This document shows, in pieces, positions 51,153 through 59,820 of a stretch of 64,000 bases of DNA. The translations under genes were made by a program, and so were the position numbers. This stretch comes from Runella slithyformis DSM 19594. Lineage in GTDB: Bacteria; Bacteroidota; Bacteroidia; Cytophagales; Spirosomataceae. The DNA is taken from the NCBI RefSeq assembly GCF_000218895.1, contig NC_015703.1, positions 3,981,001 through 4,045,000 of the forward strand, given 5' to 3'. The notes under the pieces are model-generated. The model did not search any database, was not told where the DNA came from, and was given only the letters and a program-made list of their open reading frames with translations. Within the stretch, counting starts at the first letter, position 1; each line of letters opens with the position of its first letter.

Positions 51153-51674
51153 ATGACTCCCGCAGAAACCCGTGAAGTGTGGCTGAGAGGTCCGTTGCCG
51201 GATGTGCCGCCCCTATTGCAACCCGTAGCGCACGCCCTTTTGCAGGCGCGTGAAGAAGTGCAGGCTTTGGCAAATGGTTTTCCCGAAAAAAAGCTATGGG
51301 ACCGCCCCGCGGGTATAGCGTCGGCCGGTTTTCATTTACAGCATTTAACGGGCGTACTTGACCGCCTATTGACCTATGCAAGGGCCGAAACGCTGACCGC
51401 TGCGCAGCTCGAGTGGCTGGCCAATGAAGGAAAACCGCAACCGGGTGCCGATTCCTTTGCGACATTGTTTCAATTGTTCAGTCAGCAGGTCGACCGGGCA
51501 TTGCGGCAAGTCGGGCACACAGCGCAGGAAACCCTCACGGAAGTAAGGGGTGTAGGTCGGGCTCAAATTCCTTCCACGGTGCTGGGACTGCTTTTTCACG
51601 CGGCCGAACACACGCAACGCCATGTGGGTCAACTCATTGTAACCGTGGCCATTCTGCGGACCGCTGCCGAATGA
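51153..51674 (+). CDS. DinB-family protein
   Basis: 173 aa, soluble four-helix bundle. A-S-A-G-F-H-L-Q-H-L near 55 and L-L-F-H-A-A-E-H-T-Q-R-H-V-G-Q near 148 supply the three-His metal site typical of DinB/YfiT-like proteins. Family members are metal-dependent, some thiol S-transferases; substrate unknown. Stands alone. A second, unrelated DinB-family gene is at 60454. Confidence 0.85.
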   Translation: MTPAETREVWLRGPLPDVPPLLQPVAHALLQAREEVQALANGFPEKKLWDRPAGIASAGFHLQHLTGVLDRLLTYARAETLTAAQLEWLANEGKPQPGADSFATLFQLFSQQVDRALRQVGHTAQETLTEVRGVGRAQIPSTVLGLLFHAAEHTQRHVGQLIVTVAILRTAAE

Positions 51675-51822
51675 ACATGGGGAATCTTTTCTACATTTAT
51701 ATAAAAAAGACATACATAAAATCAGAGAGTAGGCAATAAATATCCCCAAATACGCCCGGCCGGAGAGTTTTAGCAGAAGGAGCAACTAATCATCTAATCT
51801 CACTCTAAAACGACCTACTATC

Positions 51823-51984
51823 ATGATACGCTGGACGGTAATTTTATTGGTTGTAGCGCTTATTGCGGCTATTTTCGGATTTGGCGGTATTGCGGCAAGC
51901 GCCGCCGGACTGGCTAAAATTGTGTTTTATATTGCCATTGTACTCTTTCTCCTGAGCCTCATCGCCGGAAGAAACAGGGTTTAG
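51823..51984 (+). CDS. DUF1328 small membrane protein
   Basis: 53 aa, ATG 51823 to TAG 51982-51984. [20 protein letters not shown] then [12 protein letters not shown] and [15 protein letters not shown]: two helices joined by the conserved Gly/Ala hinge of DUF1328 (YtjA family). Often stress-induced in other bacteria; function unknown. It is easily missed because of its size. A terminator follows. Confidence 0.88.
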   Translation: MIRWTVILLVVALIAAIFGFGGIAASAAGLAKIVFYIAIVLFLLSLIAGRNRV

Positions 51985-52012
51985 TAAAAAATATATGCGC
52001 TGAAGAGTACAG

Positions 52013-52041
52013 GAGGTTGAAAGCGGTGAGCTTTCAGCCTC
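52013..52041 (+). terminator. Terminator of the DUF1328 gene
   Basis: GAGG-TTGAAAGC/GCTTTCA-GCCTC arms (nearly perfect) with a 5-nt loop, then TTTTTTG. The GNAT stop codon on the other strand lies within it. Confidence 0.8.
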
Positions 52042-52515
52042 TTTTTTGTTTTACGCTTTCAGCCTTATCTAATAACTGTAAATGAAGTAAAGGATAAGGC
52101 TTGCCCAAGCCATCCAATGCTGAGCGACTTATGACCGCAAAACCCATGCGCTCATAAAACCCCAGGGCTTGCGGGTTTTGCTCATTGACGTCAACTCTTT
52201 GTACGTTCAACCGGTGGATGGCGTGGAGTAACAGTTGCTTGCCAAGGCCCCGCCCGCGAGCGTCGGGTGGATGAACAGCATTTCAAGACTGTCTCCGCAG
52301 ACGCCCATAAAACCCAGGATTCGGCCTTCTTCGTCTTTAATACACGATAGCGAAACGGCCTTTAAGTATTCGTTGAGAATCAGCGGCCTGAAATGACGAA
52401 TATCGGCTTCGGTCAAAAAATGATGTGTAGCCCGTACCGATGCTTCCCAAACGTCGGTGACTTCCGGATATTCAGCGGGCAGTACGGGTTCAATGGGTTT
52501 GGAAAGGATGCTCAT
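52034..52515 (-). pseudogene. GNAT acetyltransferase split by a one-base deletion
   Basis: From ATG 52515 the frame reads M-S-I-L-S-K-P-I-E then L-E-M-L-F-I-H-P up to about 52267, then turns to nonsense and stops. Moving one base restores D-A-R-G-R-G-L-G-K-Q-L-L-L-H-A (the acetyl-CoA motif R-G-x-G-x-G/A), followed by V-N-E-Q-N-P-Q-A-L-G-F-Y-E-R-M-G-F and a TGA at 52034-52036. The whole would be about 160 codons. The lesion is at a CCC/GGG triplet (52264-52267). Both halves are well conserved, which argues for a recent event or a base-calling error. Substrate unknown. Confidence 0.85.
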
Positions 52516-52604
52516 GAAAGGGTTTTTAAACGTGTATGCCCTCGCAAAATGGGGTATGTTCGGTTTTTTACAAAACGTTTTCGTGAAAAATTCCGATGTT
52601 GCTT

Positions 52605-52612
52605 TACATTTG
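52605..52612 (+). promoter_or_regulatory. -7 motif for the GH20 gene
   Basis: TACATTTG matches TAnnTTTG, 45 bp upstream of the ATG at 52658. It supports that start over the longer open frame. Confidence 0.4.
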
Positions 52613-52657
52613 CTGTTCAGCAAGCCTTCATCTATTTTTCAAACTGTTTCTTACCCA

Positions 52658-55192
52658 ATGATTCGTTTCTTATTTCCGGCTCTTTTATTGGTTTCTACGT
52701 TTTTACAGGCCCAGCTGACGGCTCCGTCGTTAAAGATCAGTTGGGAGATCATCGAAAATAACCATCAGGGAAAAACGGCGTCACTGACCGCGTTTACACT
52801 GACCAATACGGGCAAAAAGCCATTGCCGAAAAGCGGCTGGACAATGTACTTCAATTTTGTACGAAAAGTAGATACCACCTTATCAAACGAGGTGAAAATC
52901 AAACATATCAACGGAGACCTGTTTCAACTGTTGCCTGCGGCCGCTTTTCAGGGCCTCAAAGCGGGGGCTTCGATGCAGGTAAGTTTTATATCGGAAGCTT
53001 GGGTCGTCAATTTTACGGATGCACCGGCGGGCCTGTATTGGGTTTGGGACCAACAACCCGATAAGGGCTTTGCGCTGACCGATTATACCTTAAAACCTTC
53101 CACACAACCTCGTCAATACCAACGTTTTGCGGGCGATAATTCGGGCCTGATCACGCCTGCTGTGACCTACGTTCAAAACAAAGCCATTGAGGATATTCCC
53201 GCCAATGAACTGCCGAAGATTCTCCCGAGTCCGCAACATTACCGCGAAACGGGGGCTTCCTTTTCGATCACTCCGCAAACGACGGTGTTTGCACCCGCTG
53301 AATTGAAAGAAGAGGCCGCTTTTCTGACGGCGCAATTGACCTCCATGATGGGGGTTCCGATGGCTTCGACTACCCTTCAATCCGGCGCAGGAGTTACGTT
53401 TCAGCTTGACAGCAGTCTTTTGAAAGAAGCCTATCGGCTGACGGTCAACGGGAAAGGCGTTGTCATCGCTGCCTCCGAACGTGCGGGGGCTTTTTATGCG
53501 GTGCAATCATTGCTGGCGTTATTGCCTCCTTCATCGTGGGGAAAAACCCAGGCGAGTCTGTCGGTGCCGGGGGTGGATGTCAGCGATCAACCGCGTTTCG
53601 GCCACCGGGCCATTATGTTGGACGTGGCCCGTAATTTTCACTCCAAAAAGCAACTGCTCAAACTCCTCGACCTGATGGGTTTTTATAAACTCAATGTGCT
53701 TCATTTACACTTTTCAGACGATGAAGGCTGGCGATTGGAAATTCCGGCATTGCCCGAACTGACGCAGGTAGGCGCTGCACGCGGACATTCCGCTGTGCCC
53801 CTTAAACACCTGCCGCCTGCCTACGGCTCGGGGCCGGATATCAGCGGTGAGGCAGGCTCGGGCTATTACAGCCGATTGGAGTTTATCGAAATACTGCGCT
53901 ATGCTGCCGCCCGTCACATTAAAGTCATTCCCGAGATCGAAGCCCCCGGCCACGCTCGGGCGGCGGTCAAGGCGATGGAAGCACGGTATACGGCCAAACT
54001 CACCGAAGGCCTGAAAGCTGAAGCGGAAAAATACCTCCTGCACGACCCCGCCGACCGCTCAGTGTACCGTTCGGTGCAGATGTACAACGACAATGTGATC
54101 AACGTTGCGATGCCTTCTGCCTATCGTTTTCTGGAGACCGTGACCGATGCCATCTTAGGCATGTACCGTGAAGCCGGGGCACCGCTCGAAACGATCCACT
54201 ACGGCGGTGATGAAGTGCCGGCGGGCGTATGGTCAAAATCGCCGGCGGTCGAAAAGCTGCGCCAACAAAATCCTGAACTCAAAACCACGGATGACCTTTG
54301 GTATTATTTCTACGGAAAAATCAACGACATGGTACAAAAACGGGGACTGTTTTTGTACGGCTGGGAAGAGATCGCCATGCGAAAAACGATGCTCGACGGC
54401 AAAAGCCACATCATCCCCAACCCCGATTTTGTGGGGCAGGATATGCAGGTCGATGTGTGGAATAATGTGTTGGGATGGGGAGCCGAAGACTTGGCGTACC
54501 GACTGGCCAACGCGGGCTATAAAGTGGTACTTTCGTGTGTGACGCACCTGTATTTTGACATGGCTTATCACAAATCGTTTGACGAGCCGGGCTACTATTG
54601 GGGAGCGTATACCGATGTTGACAAGCCGTTTTCGTTTATTCCCTACGACTATTTCAAAAATTCCAAAGAAGACCGCTTAGGCAACCCCCTCGACCGCTCT
54701 ATTTTCAACGGCAAAGAGCGGCTCACCGACTACGGGAAACAGAATATTGTGGGTATTCAGGGGCTGGTCTGGAGCGAAACGGTCAACTCGCCCGGGCGGA
54801 TGGAATACATGCTGCTGCCCAAGCTGATGGGTATGGCCGAACGCGCCTGGGCACCTTCACCCGCCTGGGCCGAAACCAACGACGAAAAAGCTTACCAAAA
54901 AGCATGGTCGATTTTTGCCAATCAACTGGGCAAACGCGAACTCCCGCGGTTGGATGCGTTTGCGGGCGGCTTTGCGTATCGCCTGCCGAATGCGGGGGCT
55001 ATTGTCGAAGGTGACCGGGTGAAAGCCAACGTTCAATTGCCCGGCTTGACCATTCGATACACGACAGACGGCTCCGAGCCTACCGCTAACAGCGTGGTGT
55101 ATTCACAACCTTTACCCGTGAGCAAAAACCTCAAGATGAAGGTGTTTGGTGTCAACGGCCGCGCCGGGAAAACCGTTGAAGTAAATCCCTGA
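52658..55192 (+). CDS. Secreted GH20 beta-N-acetylhexosaminidase
   Basis: 844 aa from ATG 52658, where M-I-R-F-L-F-P-A-L-L-L begins a signal peptide ending near residue 18; the open frame extends to 52457 through the antisense GNAT. Domains: CHB_HEX carbohydrate-binding (about 25-165), GH20b (about 190-300) and the GH20 barrel (about 310-650) with H-Y-G-G-D518-E519-V (catalytic Asp-Glu pair) and R-N-F-H-S-K-K. A C-terminal Fn3/CHB_HEX_C-like tail includes I-R-Y-T-T-D-G-S-E-P. Removes terminal GlcNAc/GalNAc from chitin oligomers or glycans in the periplasm or outside. Confidence 0.93.
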   Translation: MIRFLFPALLLVSTFLQAQLTAPSLKISWEIIENNHQGKTASLTAFTLTNTGKKPLPKSGWTMYFNFVRKVDTTLSNEVKIKHINGDLFQLLPAAAFQGLKAGASMQVSFISEAWVVNFTDAPAGLYWVWDQQPDKGFALTDYTLKPSTQPRQYQRFAGDNSGLITPAVTYVQNKAIEDIPANELPKILPSPQHYRETGASFSITPQTTVFAPAELKEEAAFLTAQLTSMMGVPMASTTLQSGAGVTFQLDSSLLKEAYRLTVNGKGVVIAASERAGAFYAVQSLLALLPPSSWGKTQASLSVPGVDVSDQPRFGHRAIMLDVARNFHSKKQLLKLLDLMGFYKLNVLHLHFSDDEGWRLEIPALPELTQVGAARGHSAVPLKHLPPAYGSGPDISGEAGSGYYSRLEFIEILRYAAARHIKVIPEIEAPGHARAAVKAMEARYTAKLTEGLKAEAEKYLLHDPADRSVYRSVQMYNDNVINVAMPSAYRFLETVTDAILGMYREAGAPLETIHYGGDEVPAGVWSKSPAVEKLRQQNPELKTTDDLWYYFYGKINDMVQKRGLFLYGWEEIAMRKTMLDGKSHIIPNPDFVGQDMQVDVWNNVLGWGAEDLAYRLANAGYKVVLSCVTHLYFDMAYHKSFDEPGYYWGAYTDVDKPFSFIPYDYFKNSKEDRLGNPLDRSIFNGKERLTDYGKQNIVGIQGLVWSETVNSPGRMEYMLLPKLMGMAERAWAPSPAWAETNDEKAYQKAWSIFANQLGKRELPRLDAFAGGFAYRLPNAGAIVEGDRVKANVQLPGLTIRYTTDGSEPTANSVVYSQPLPVSKNLKMKVFGVNGRAGKTVEVNP

Positions 55193-55214
55193 CAAACACA
55201 TTATTCAATATCAG

Positions 55215-55304
55215 TAACCACAAAGAACACAAAGAAGTCACAAAGAAACTAAGAGAAAAACCTCCATGTACTTTGTGAGAAGTTCTTTGTGCCCTTTGTG
55301 GTTA
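55215..55304. repeat. 90-bp imperfect palindrome built from CACAAAG words
   Basis: TAACCACAAAG (55215-55225) pairs with CTTTGTGGTTA (55294-55304). Inside, CACAAAGAA and TCACAAAG pair with TTCTTTGTG and CTTTGTGA. The word recurs at short intervals on both arms. This is a REP/MITE-like shape in the gap between two unrelated genes. No transposase is present. Confidence 0.7.
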
Positions 55305-55350
55305 TGCCGATAAATCAAATACGTAGAATTTACTTTTAATCAGTAAAATA

Positions 55351-55854
55351 ATGAAAATCAATTTCTCAAAAACGCTCTTCTCTTTCTGCCTTTCACTGAC
55401 GGTAATGGCGGCCGTCAATGCCCAGGAAAAGCCCAAACTATATCATCCCGAAGCCGACGCACAGGCTGATGTGCAAAGTGCGGTGAAAAAAGCACAGGCC
55501 GAAGGCAAGCATGTTTTCCTGCAAATCGGCGGGAATTGGTGCTCATGGTGCCTGAAATTCAATAAACTCAGCACCACTGATCCGCAAATCGACTCCTTGT
55601 TCAAAGCGGCTTACGTGGTCACGCATGTCAATTACAGCAAAGAAAACATGAACTTGCCCTTGCTCGAAAAACTTCAGTATCCGCAGCGCTTCGGCTTTCC
55701 GGTATTTCTTATTCTAAATGAGAAAGGGGAGCGTATTCACACCCAAAACTCTGCTTATCTGGAAAAAGGGGATGGCTACGACAAAGCTAAGATTATCGAA
55801 TTTTTGGGGGCCTGGAGCAAAAATGCACTGGATCCGAAGCAGTATAAAAAATAG
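55351..55854 (+). CDS. Secreted thioredoxin-fold protein with WCSWC
   Basis: 167 aa. Signal peptide ending V-N-A-Q near residue 25. Redox motif G-G-N-W-C-S-W-C near 65, then F-N-K-L and G-F-P-V-F-L-I-L-N-E-K-G (cis-Pro region). The spacing suits a thioredoxin-7-type periplasmic protein with an exposed CxxC. Its substrate is unknown. Confidence 0.85.
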   Translation: MKINFSKTLFSFCLSLTVMAAVNAQEKPKLYHPEADAQADVQSAVKKAQAEGKHVFLQIGGNWCSWCLKFNKLSTTDPQIDSLFKAAYVVTHVNYSKENMNLPLLEKLQYPQRFGFPVFLILNEKGERIHTQNSAYLEKGDGYDKAKIIEFLGAWSKNALDPKQYKK

Positions 55855-56220
55855 GGGCAGGCTTTACGTTTGCCCTTTATTGCAGGTGTTGCATCCATAT
55901 TTCCCGAACATTTTATCCACTTTTTACTATTTTTGACCCCAACAAAACCCCCAATTTTTATCGAAAAAGCCAATTCTAATTTCAACATATTGATTTATAG
56001 CGTTTAGCTGAATAGTCCTGTCTTCCGAAACCGACCAAAATTAGAAGATGCACAGGGAAAGTAAAGCTCAACGCTCCCGCAGTCTGCGTGGGCGTTGTCT
56101 TGCTTTTTGCATCAGGCTCTTGGTCGGGCCTCGGAAACAAGTAACGGCAACGTTCGACGCTTTTTCTTTGACCCTAAGACCGCCCAAATGCTTCACCAAA
56201 TTATATTCCAAAAAGAGTAA
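55855..56220. other. Gene-poor stretch before the helicase remnant
   Basis: 366 bp. A TATTTTTG motif is at 55928-55935 and a GC-rich hairpin at 56070-56096 (AACGC..CCGCA/TGCG..GGCGTT). A short open piece reads R-F-F-F-D-P-K-T-A-Q-M-L-H and stops at 56220; it looks like the C-terminal end of another decayed gene. No intact gene is seen. Confidence 0.45.
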
Positions 56221-56818
56221 TAAAGTCCAAAATCCGAATACTCAAAAGGTAAACCACTACGTAAATACACCCGATTTGATGGGGTTGATTTTGGTGATCA
56301 ATGCGGAAAAGGTCATTCTTGATCGTTTGGAAATTAAAAATCAGTTGGAAGTAATTGAAAAAACCGATGATGAAAAAGATAAGTCGGCAAACGAGTTGCG
56401 TAATTTAATTGGCAAAATTCCTAATCTTTCTATTCATGTTGATGAAGTGCACCACGCTGCCGGCGATGATATTAAATTGAGACAGGTAGTAGCACAGTGG
56501 AATCGAAATGGGACTGTTACGTCGGTTCTTGGTTATTCAGGAACGCCTTATCTGCCTACTCCTGAGTGCATTAATGTTGGCGGAGGCTTACAGATTCGTT
56601 TTTCGCAAATCACCAACACCGTTTATTATTATCGCTTAGTTACGGTCATTCAACGATTCCTTAATAAGCCTGAGATTAAAATTGGTGGTGGAAAGCAACA
56701 GCCCTTGCAGATTCTGGATGAGGGGATAAAGATGTTCTATAAAATTCAAAGCCGTGCAAAGCCCTTACGTCTCAAAATCAGGAACATCGCGGGTGATAAA
56801 AGTGTGATTGTGTTATGA
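56221..56818 (+). pseudogene. Fragment of a restriction-type DEAD/DEAH helicase (Res-like)
   Basis: About 199 codons are open (the frame starts earlier, at 56048, with unrelated residues). I-P-N-L-S-I-H-V-D-E-V-H-H-A-A-G is a DEAD-like motif II, and S-V-L-G-Y-S-G-T-P-Y-L is motif III, in the order found in type III restriction Res subunits. The ATP-binding N-terminus and the C-terminal helicase half and nuclease are missing. No methylase or specificity gene is beside it. It is a remnant, not a working enzyme. Confidence 0.65.
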
Positions 56819-56841
56819 TGTAAAGCAAAAAAAACCAGCCC

Positions 56842-57075
56842 CTAAACCCCCGCAGGCTCAAAATAGACTTTCATCAGCTGATGAGCGGTGAGGGTAGGCA
56901 GGGCGTAGGTAACACCTTTGGTGTCGGCAAATTCGACTAAAAAAACATCTTTGTCCAATACCTCTACAATAGTTCCTAACTCTCCTTTACGGAGGTTGGT
57001 TTTGGGCAATGCCTCCGTCAATACCACTACATCTAATAATTCAAGTGTTTCCATGTCTTTATTTATTGATGACAT
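56842..57075 (-). CDS. DUF4926 small protein
   Basis: 77 aa, possibly starting at the second Met (57054). L-E-L-L-D-V-V-V-L-T-E, G-E-L-G-T-I-V-E-V and F-L-V-E-F-A-D are the DUF4926 beta-barrel pattern. Such proteins usually lie beside DUF6883 genes. The DUF6883-like gene is 13 bp upstream and co-directional. A toxin-antitoxin or immunity role has been suggested only by context, not shown. Confidence 0.8.
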   Translation of the reverse strand: MSSINKDMETLELLDVVVLTEALPKTNLRKGELGTIVEVLDKDVFLVEFADTKGVTYALPTLTAHQLMKVYFEPAGV

Positions 57076-57088
57076 AACAAATTGTTAA

Positions 57089-57397
57089 TCAGGGACAATC
57101 TTCATCAAATCTAACAATCCAACGTGTTCTTACCAAGGCTTTTTGGGGCGGATTCTCTATCTCAATATCTACAATATACAATTCGCCATATAGGTTTGAC
57201 TTGGTGAAATTAGCCTCCTTTTCTACCACAGACGTCAAAATGACTGCTTTTAACTGTTGAAAATGTTCAACCGAGAATCCAAGGGCAGACTTAAATACGT
57301 TAGCTTTGTGTTTACCAATGGGATGTGATTCTGACAAACAATAATCCATCAATATTCGGTCGTCAATAAAAGCTCGTTCAGCATTTGGAAGCGACAT
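57089..57397 (-). CDS. DUF6883-like small protein
   Basis: 102 aa. L-P-N-A-E-R-A-F-I-D at the start, then L-M-D-Y-C-L-S-E-S-H-P-I-G-K-H-K-A-N-V-F and A-L-G-F, the G-K-H-K-A-x-V-F motif of the DUF6883 family, which is also found as a C-terminal domain in polymorphic-toxin-like proteins. W-I-V-R-F-D-E-D-C-P closes it. Forms a pair with DUF4926. Whether it is a toxin is unknown. Confidence 0.75.
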   Translation of the reverse strand: MSLPNAERAFIDDRILMDYCLSESHPIGKHKANVFKSALGFSVEHFQQLKAVILTSVVEKEANFTKSNLYGELYIVDIEIENPPQKALVRTRWIVRFDEDCP

Positions 57398-57464
57398 TGA
57401 ATGGCTGTTTTATGTTTTATTTTACAGGTAAATATAAGGTTAAATCTCGGAAATCAGCGCCACT

Positions 57465-58241
57465 ATGCTCATACAATACTGTTCTGACCTGCATTTGGAA
57501 ATGAAGCCCAATGCTGCTTTTTGGGAAGAGCATCCCTTGGAAGCAGTCGGCGATGTGTTGATATTGGCGGGCGATATTACCAATCTGACGTACTATAACA
57601 GTCGGAAGCTTGAAAAGGATTTTTTCAAAAAGCTTTCCAAACAATTTAAGCAGGTTTTCTGGATTTGCGGCAACCATGAATTTTACCGCAGCTGGGATGC
57701 TTCACAATTAGATAAGCCGCTGAGCATCAATTTATATAAAAACGTACAATTGCTCAACAATGTCAGCGTAGCTTATGGCGGCGTGCGATTCCTCTTCAGT
57801 ACTTTGTGGTCATACATCGGTGAGATAGAAGGGATGTATATTCAGCAAAATATGTCGGATTTTGACTTGATTCGCTACCGTGGCCGCACCCTTACCACGG
57901 GTATTTATACCAACAAACTCCACCGACCTTCGCTTGATTTTTTGACGACAGAACTGCAAAAACCGACAGACTTGCCGACGGTTGCCGTTACTCATCATTT
58001 ACCTTCGTTGCAATGTGTGCATCCAAAGCACCAAGGCAGCGCCCTTAATCAGGGGTTTGCGACCCATCTCGACGCGCTGATTTTGGATACGCAACCCCAT
58101 TATTGGGTCTATGGACACAGCCATGCCAATATGCCCGTCATTGAAATAGGGCAAACAAAGCTGATGACGAATCAATTGGGGTATTGCGCGTACGGTGAGA
58201 ACAGCGGCTTCGGTTGGAATAAGTGGATTGAAATTGGTTGA
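57465..58241 (+). CDS. Calcineurin-like metallophosphoesterase
   Basis: 258 aa, cytoplasmic. Metal-binding motifs in order: Y-C-S-D-L-H-L-E (D-x-H) at the N-terminus, L-A-G-D-I-T-N near 37, I-C-G-N-H-E-F near 66, V-A-V-T-H-H-L-P near 175 and V-Y-G-H-S-H-A-N near 212. Probably a phosphodiesterase with two metals; substrate unknown. Convergent with the permease gene at only 2 bp, with no terminator between. Confidence 0.9.
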   Translation: MLIQYCSDLHLEMKPNAAFWEEHPLEAVGDVLILAGDITNLTYYNSRKLEKDFFKKLSKQFKQVFWICGNHEFYRSWDASQLDKPLSINLYKNVQLLNNVSVAYGGVRFLFSTLWSYIGEIEGMYIQQNMSDFDLIRYRGRTLTTGIYTNKLHRPSLDFLTTELQKPTDLPTVAVTHHLPSLQCVHPKHQGSALNQGFATHLDALILDTQPHYWVYGHSHANMPVIEIGQTKLMTNQLGYCAYGENSGFGWNKWIEIG

Positions 58242-58243
58242 AA

Positions 58244-59590
58244 TTACTCCTTATTCCACCATTTTACCCCCAAATACAGCGGATAGCTCAGCACCAGAAA
58301 GCCGACGGCATAAACGCTGCTTCCCGGGTCCTGAAAACCGGCACCGATCAGAAACGCTAAAGAAGCAATGAGCACGACCCAGGGAATGAAAGGGTAGCCG
58401 GGCACTTTCCACGGACGCGGCAGGTCGGGCTCGGTTTTGCGGAGATATAACAAAGACGCAAAGCCCGAAGTATAGCCGATGACAAAGAAAAACGTGGCGA
58501 TGTCGGAGAGCTTACCGCTGGCTTCCTTGCCGCTGATGATAAACACAACGGCCATCGCCACCGAAAGTGGCATGGCAATGCTCGGTGTACCGCCCGCATT
58601 GACGCGCGTTGCCTGTGTGATAAAGAGTCCGTCGCGACCCATGGAATACAATACACGGGGGTTAAACATCACCTGTGCATTTACGATTCCCAGAATAGAG
58701 ATCATCAGAAAGAACGTCACGATCTTGCCCGATTGTTCGCCAAAGATCAACGTAATGGCATCGGCCGCCGCGAGCTTTGACTGTTGGAGTACAGGCATGG
58801 GTAAAATGTAGAGAATGGCAATGTTGACTAAAAGGTAAATCGCCACAATCAGGGCCAGGCCTCCCAGCATGGATTTAGGGAGGTTACGGGCGGGGTCGGC
58901 ATCTTCTTCGGCAAAGTACGCAGCGGTGTGCCAGCCGTCGTACGTATAAAAAATGGCCTGTAATGCAAAAATGACAGCCCCGATGAGGGAGCCTTTTTGC
59001 ACGGCCTGCGCCGTAGTTTCCACTACTTGGGTCGGCGTGACGGCATCACCGTATACAAAACAGATGATGACAAACCCAAAAAGCCCCACACCTTTGGCTA
59101 CGCTCATGATCTCCTGAGCGCGGCTCGCGGTGCGTAAGCCGATCCAATGCAGCAAACCGAGACCCACCAGAATACCGATGGACATATAGGTCTCATAGCC
59201 CGCGGTTTTCGGTAGCAGTAACGCAATATACTCGCTCATGGTGAAAGCACCGAAGGCTGTGGCGGAGGAAGTGCCCAACCAACTGTTGAATCCGACAACA
59301 AACCCTGCATAGCCGCCAAAGGCCCGTTTGGCGTACACGTACCAGGCACCCGCCTTTGGAAACGTAACCCCCAGCTCAATGGTACACAGTACTCCCAGCA
59401 ACGCATAGATACTCACTAAGACCCAAACACCCATGATGAGCCACGGGTCGCCGAGAGCGTTGGCGATGGGGCCGGGCTTACGGAGAATGCCCGTGCCGAT
59501 GGTGCCGCCGATGGTGACGGCAATGCCGAAGCCTACGCCGAGAATTTTGAGCAGTTGATGGTTTTTAGTTTGCGGTTTACCGGATTGCAT
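58244..59590 (-). CDS. APC-family amino acid permease
   Basis: 448 aa with about twelve helices. G-F-G-I-A-V-T-I-G-G-T-I-G-T-G-I-L-R near residue 20 is the conserved first-helix motif of amino acid/polyamine antiporters, and Y-T-Y-D-G-W-H-T-A-A-Y-F-A-E-E near 220 lies in the substrate region. It resembles the LAT-like/glutamate-type permeases of Bacteroidota. The substrate is not clear. No regulator or enzyme partner beside it. Confidence 0.9.
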   Translation of the reverse strand: MQSGKPQTKNHQLLKILGVGFGIAVTIGGTIGTGILRKPGPIANALGDPWLIMGVWVLVSIYALLGVLCTIELGVTFPKAGAWYVYAKRAFGGYAGFVVGFNSWLGTSSATAFGAFTMSEYIALLLPKTAGYETYMSIGILVGLGLLHWIGLRTASRAQEIMSVAKGVGLFGFVIICFVYGDAVTPTQVVETTAQAVQKGSLIGAVIFALQAIFYTYDGWHTAAYFAEEDADPARNLPKSMLGGLALIVAIYLLVNIAILYILPMPVLQQSKLAAADAITLIFGEQSGKIVTFFLMISILGIVNAQVMFNPRVLYSMGRDGLFITQATRVNAGGTPSIAMPLSVAMAVVFIISGKEASGKLSDIATFFFVIGYTSGFASLLYLRKTEPDLPRPWKVPGYPFIPWVVLIASLAFLIGAGFQDPGSSVYAVGFLVLSYPLYLGVKWWNKE

Positions 59591-59820
59591 ACGTGTTAAG
59601 TTTGGGATGTGAGCACTCCCGTCGGCGGTTTATTCGCTGAGGGGAGCAAAGGTTGGGCGGCGGTTGCTAAATTGGTAAAAAAAAGCCAATCAGCATAACT
59701 TTTGAGCCTTGGCAGGCCGTAATCATTGATAAAATACGTATTATAGCAGAAATAATGACGCAGGCACTGCCCGAGTGGCCTGATTTTTTACGAAGAATAT
59801 TCAACGAAAAACACACGTTT

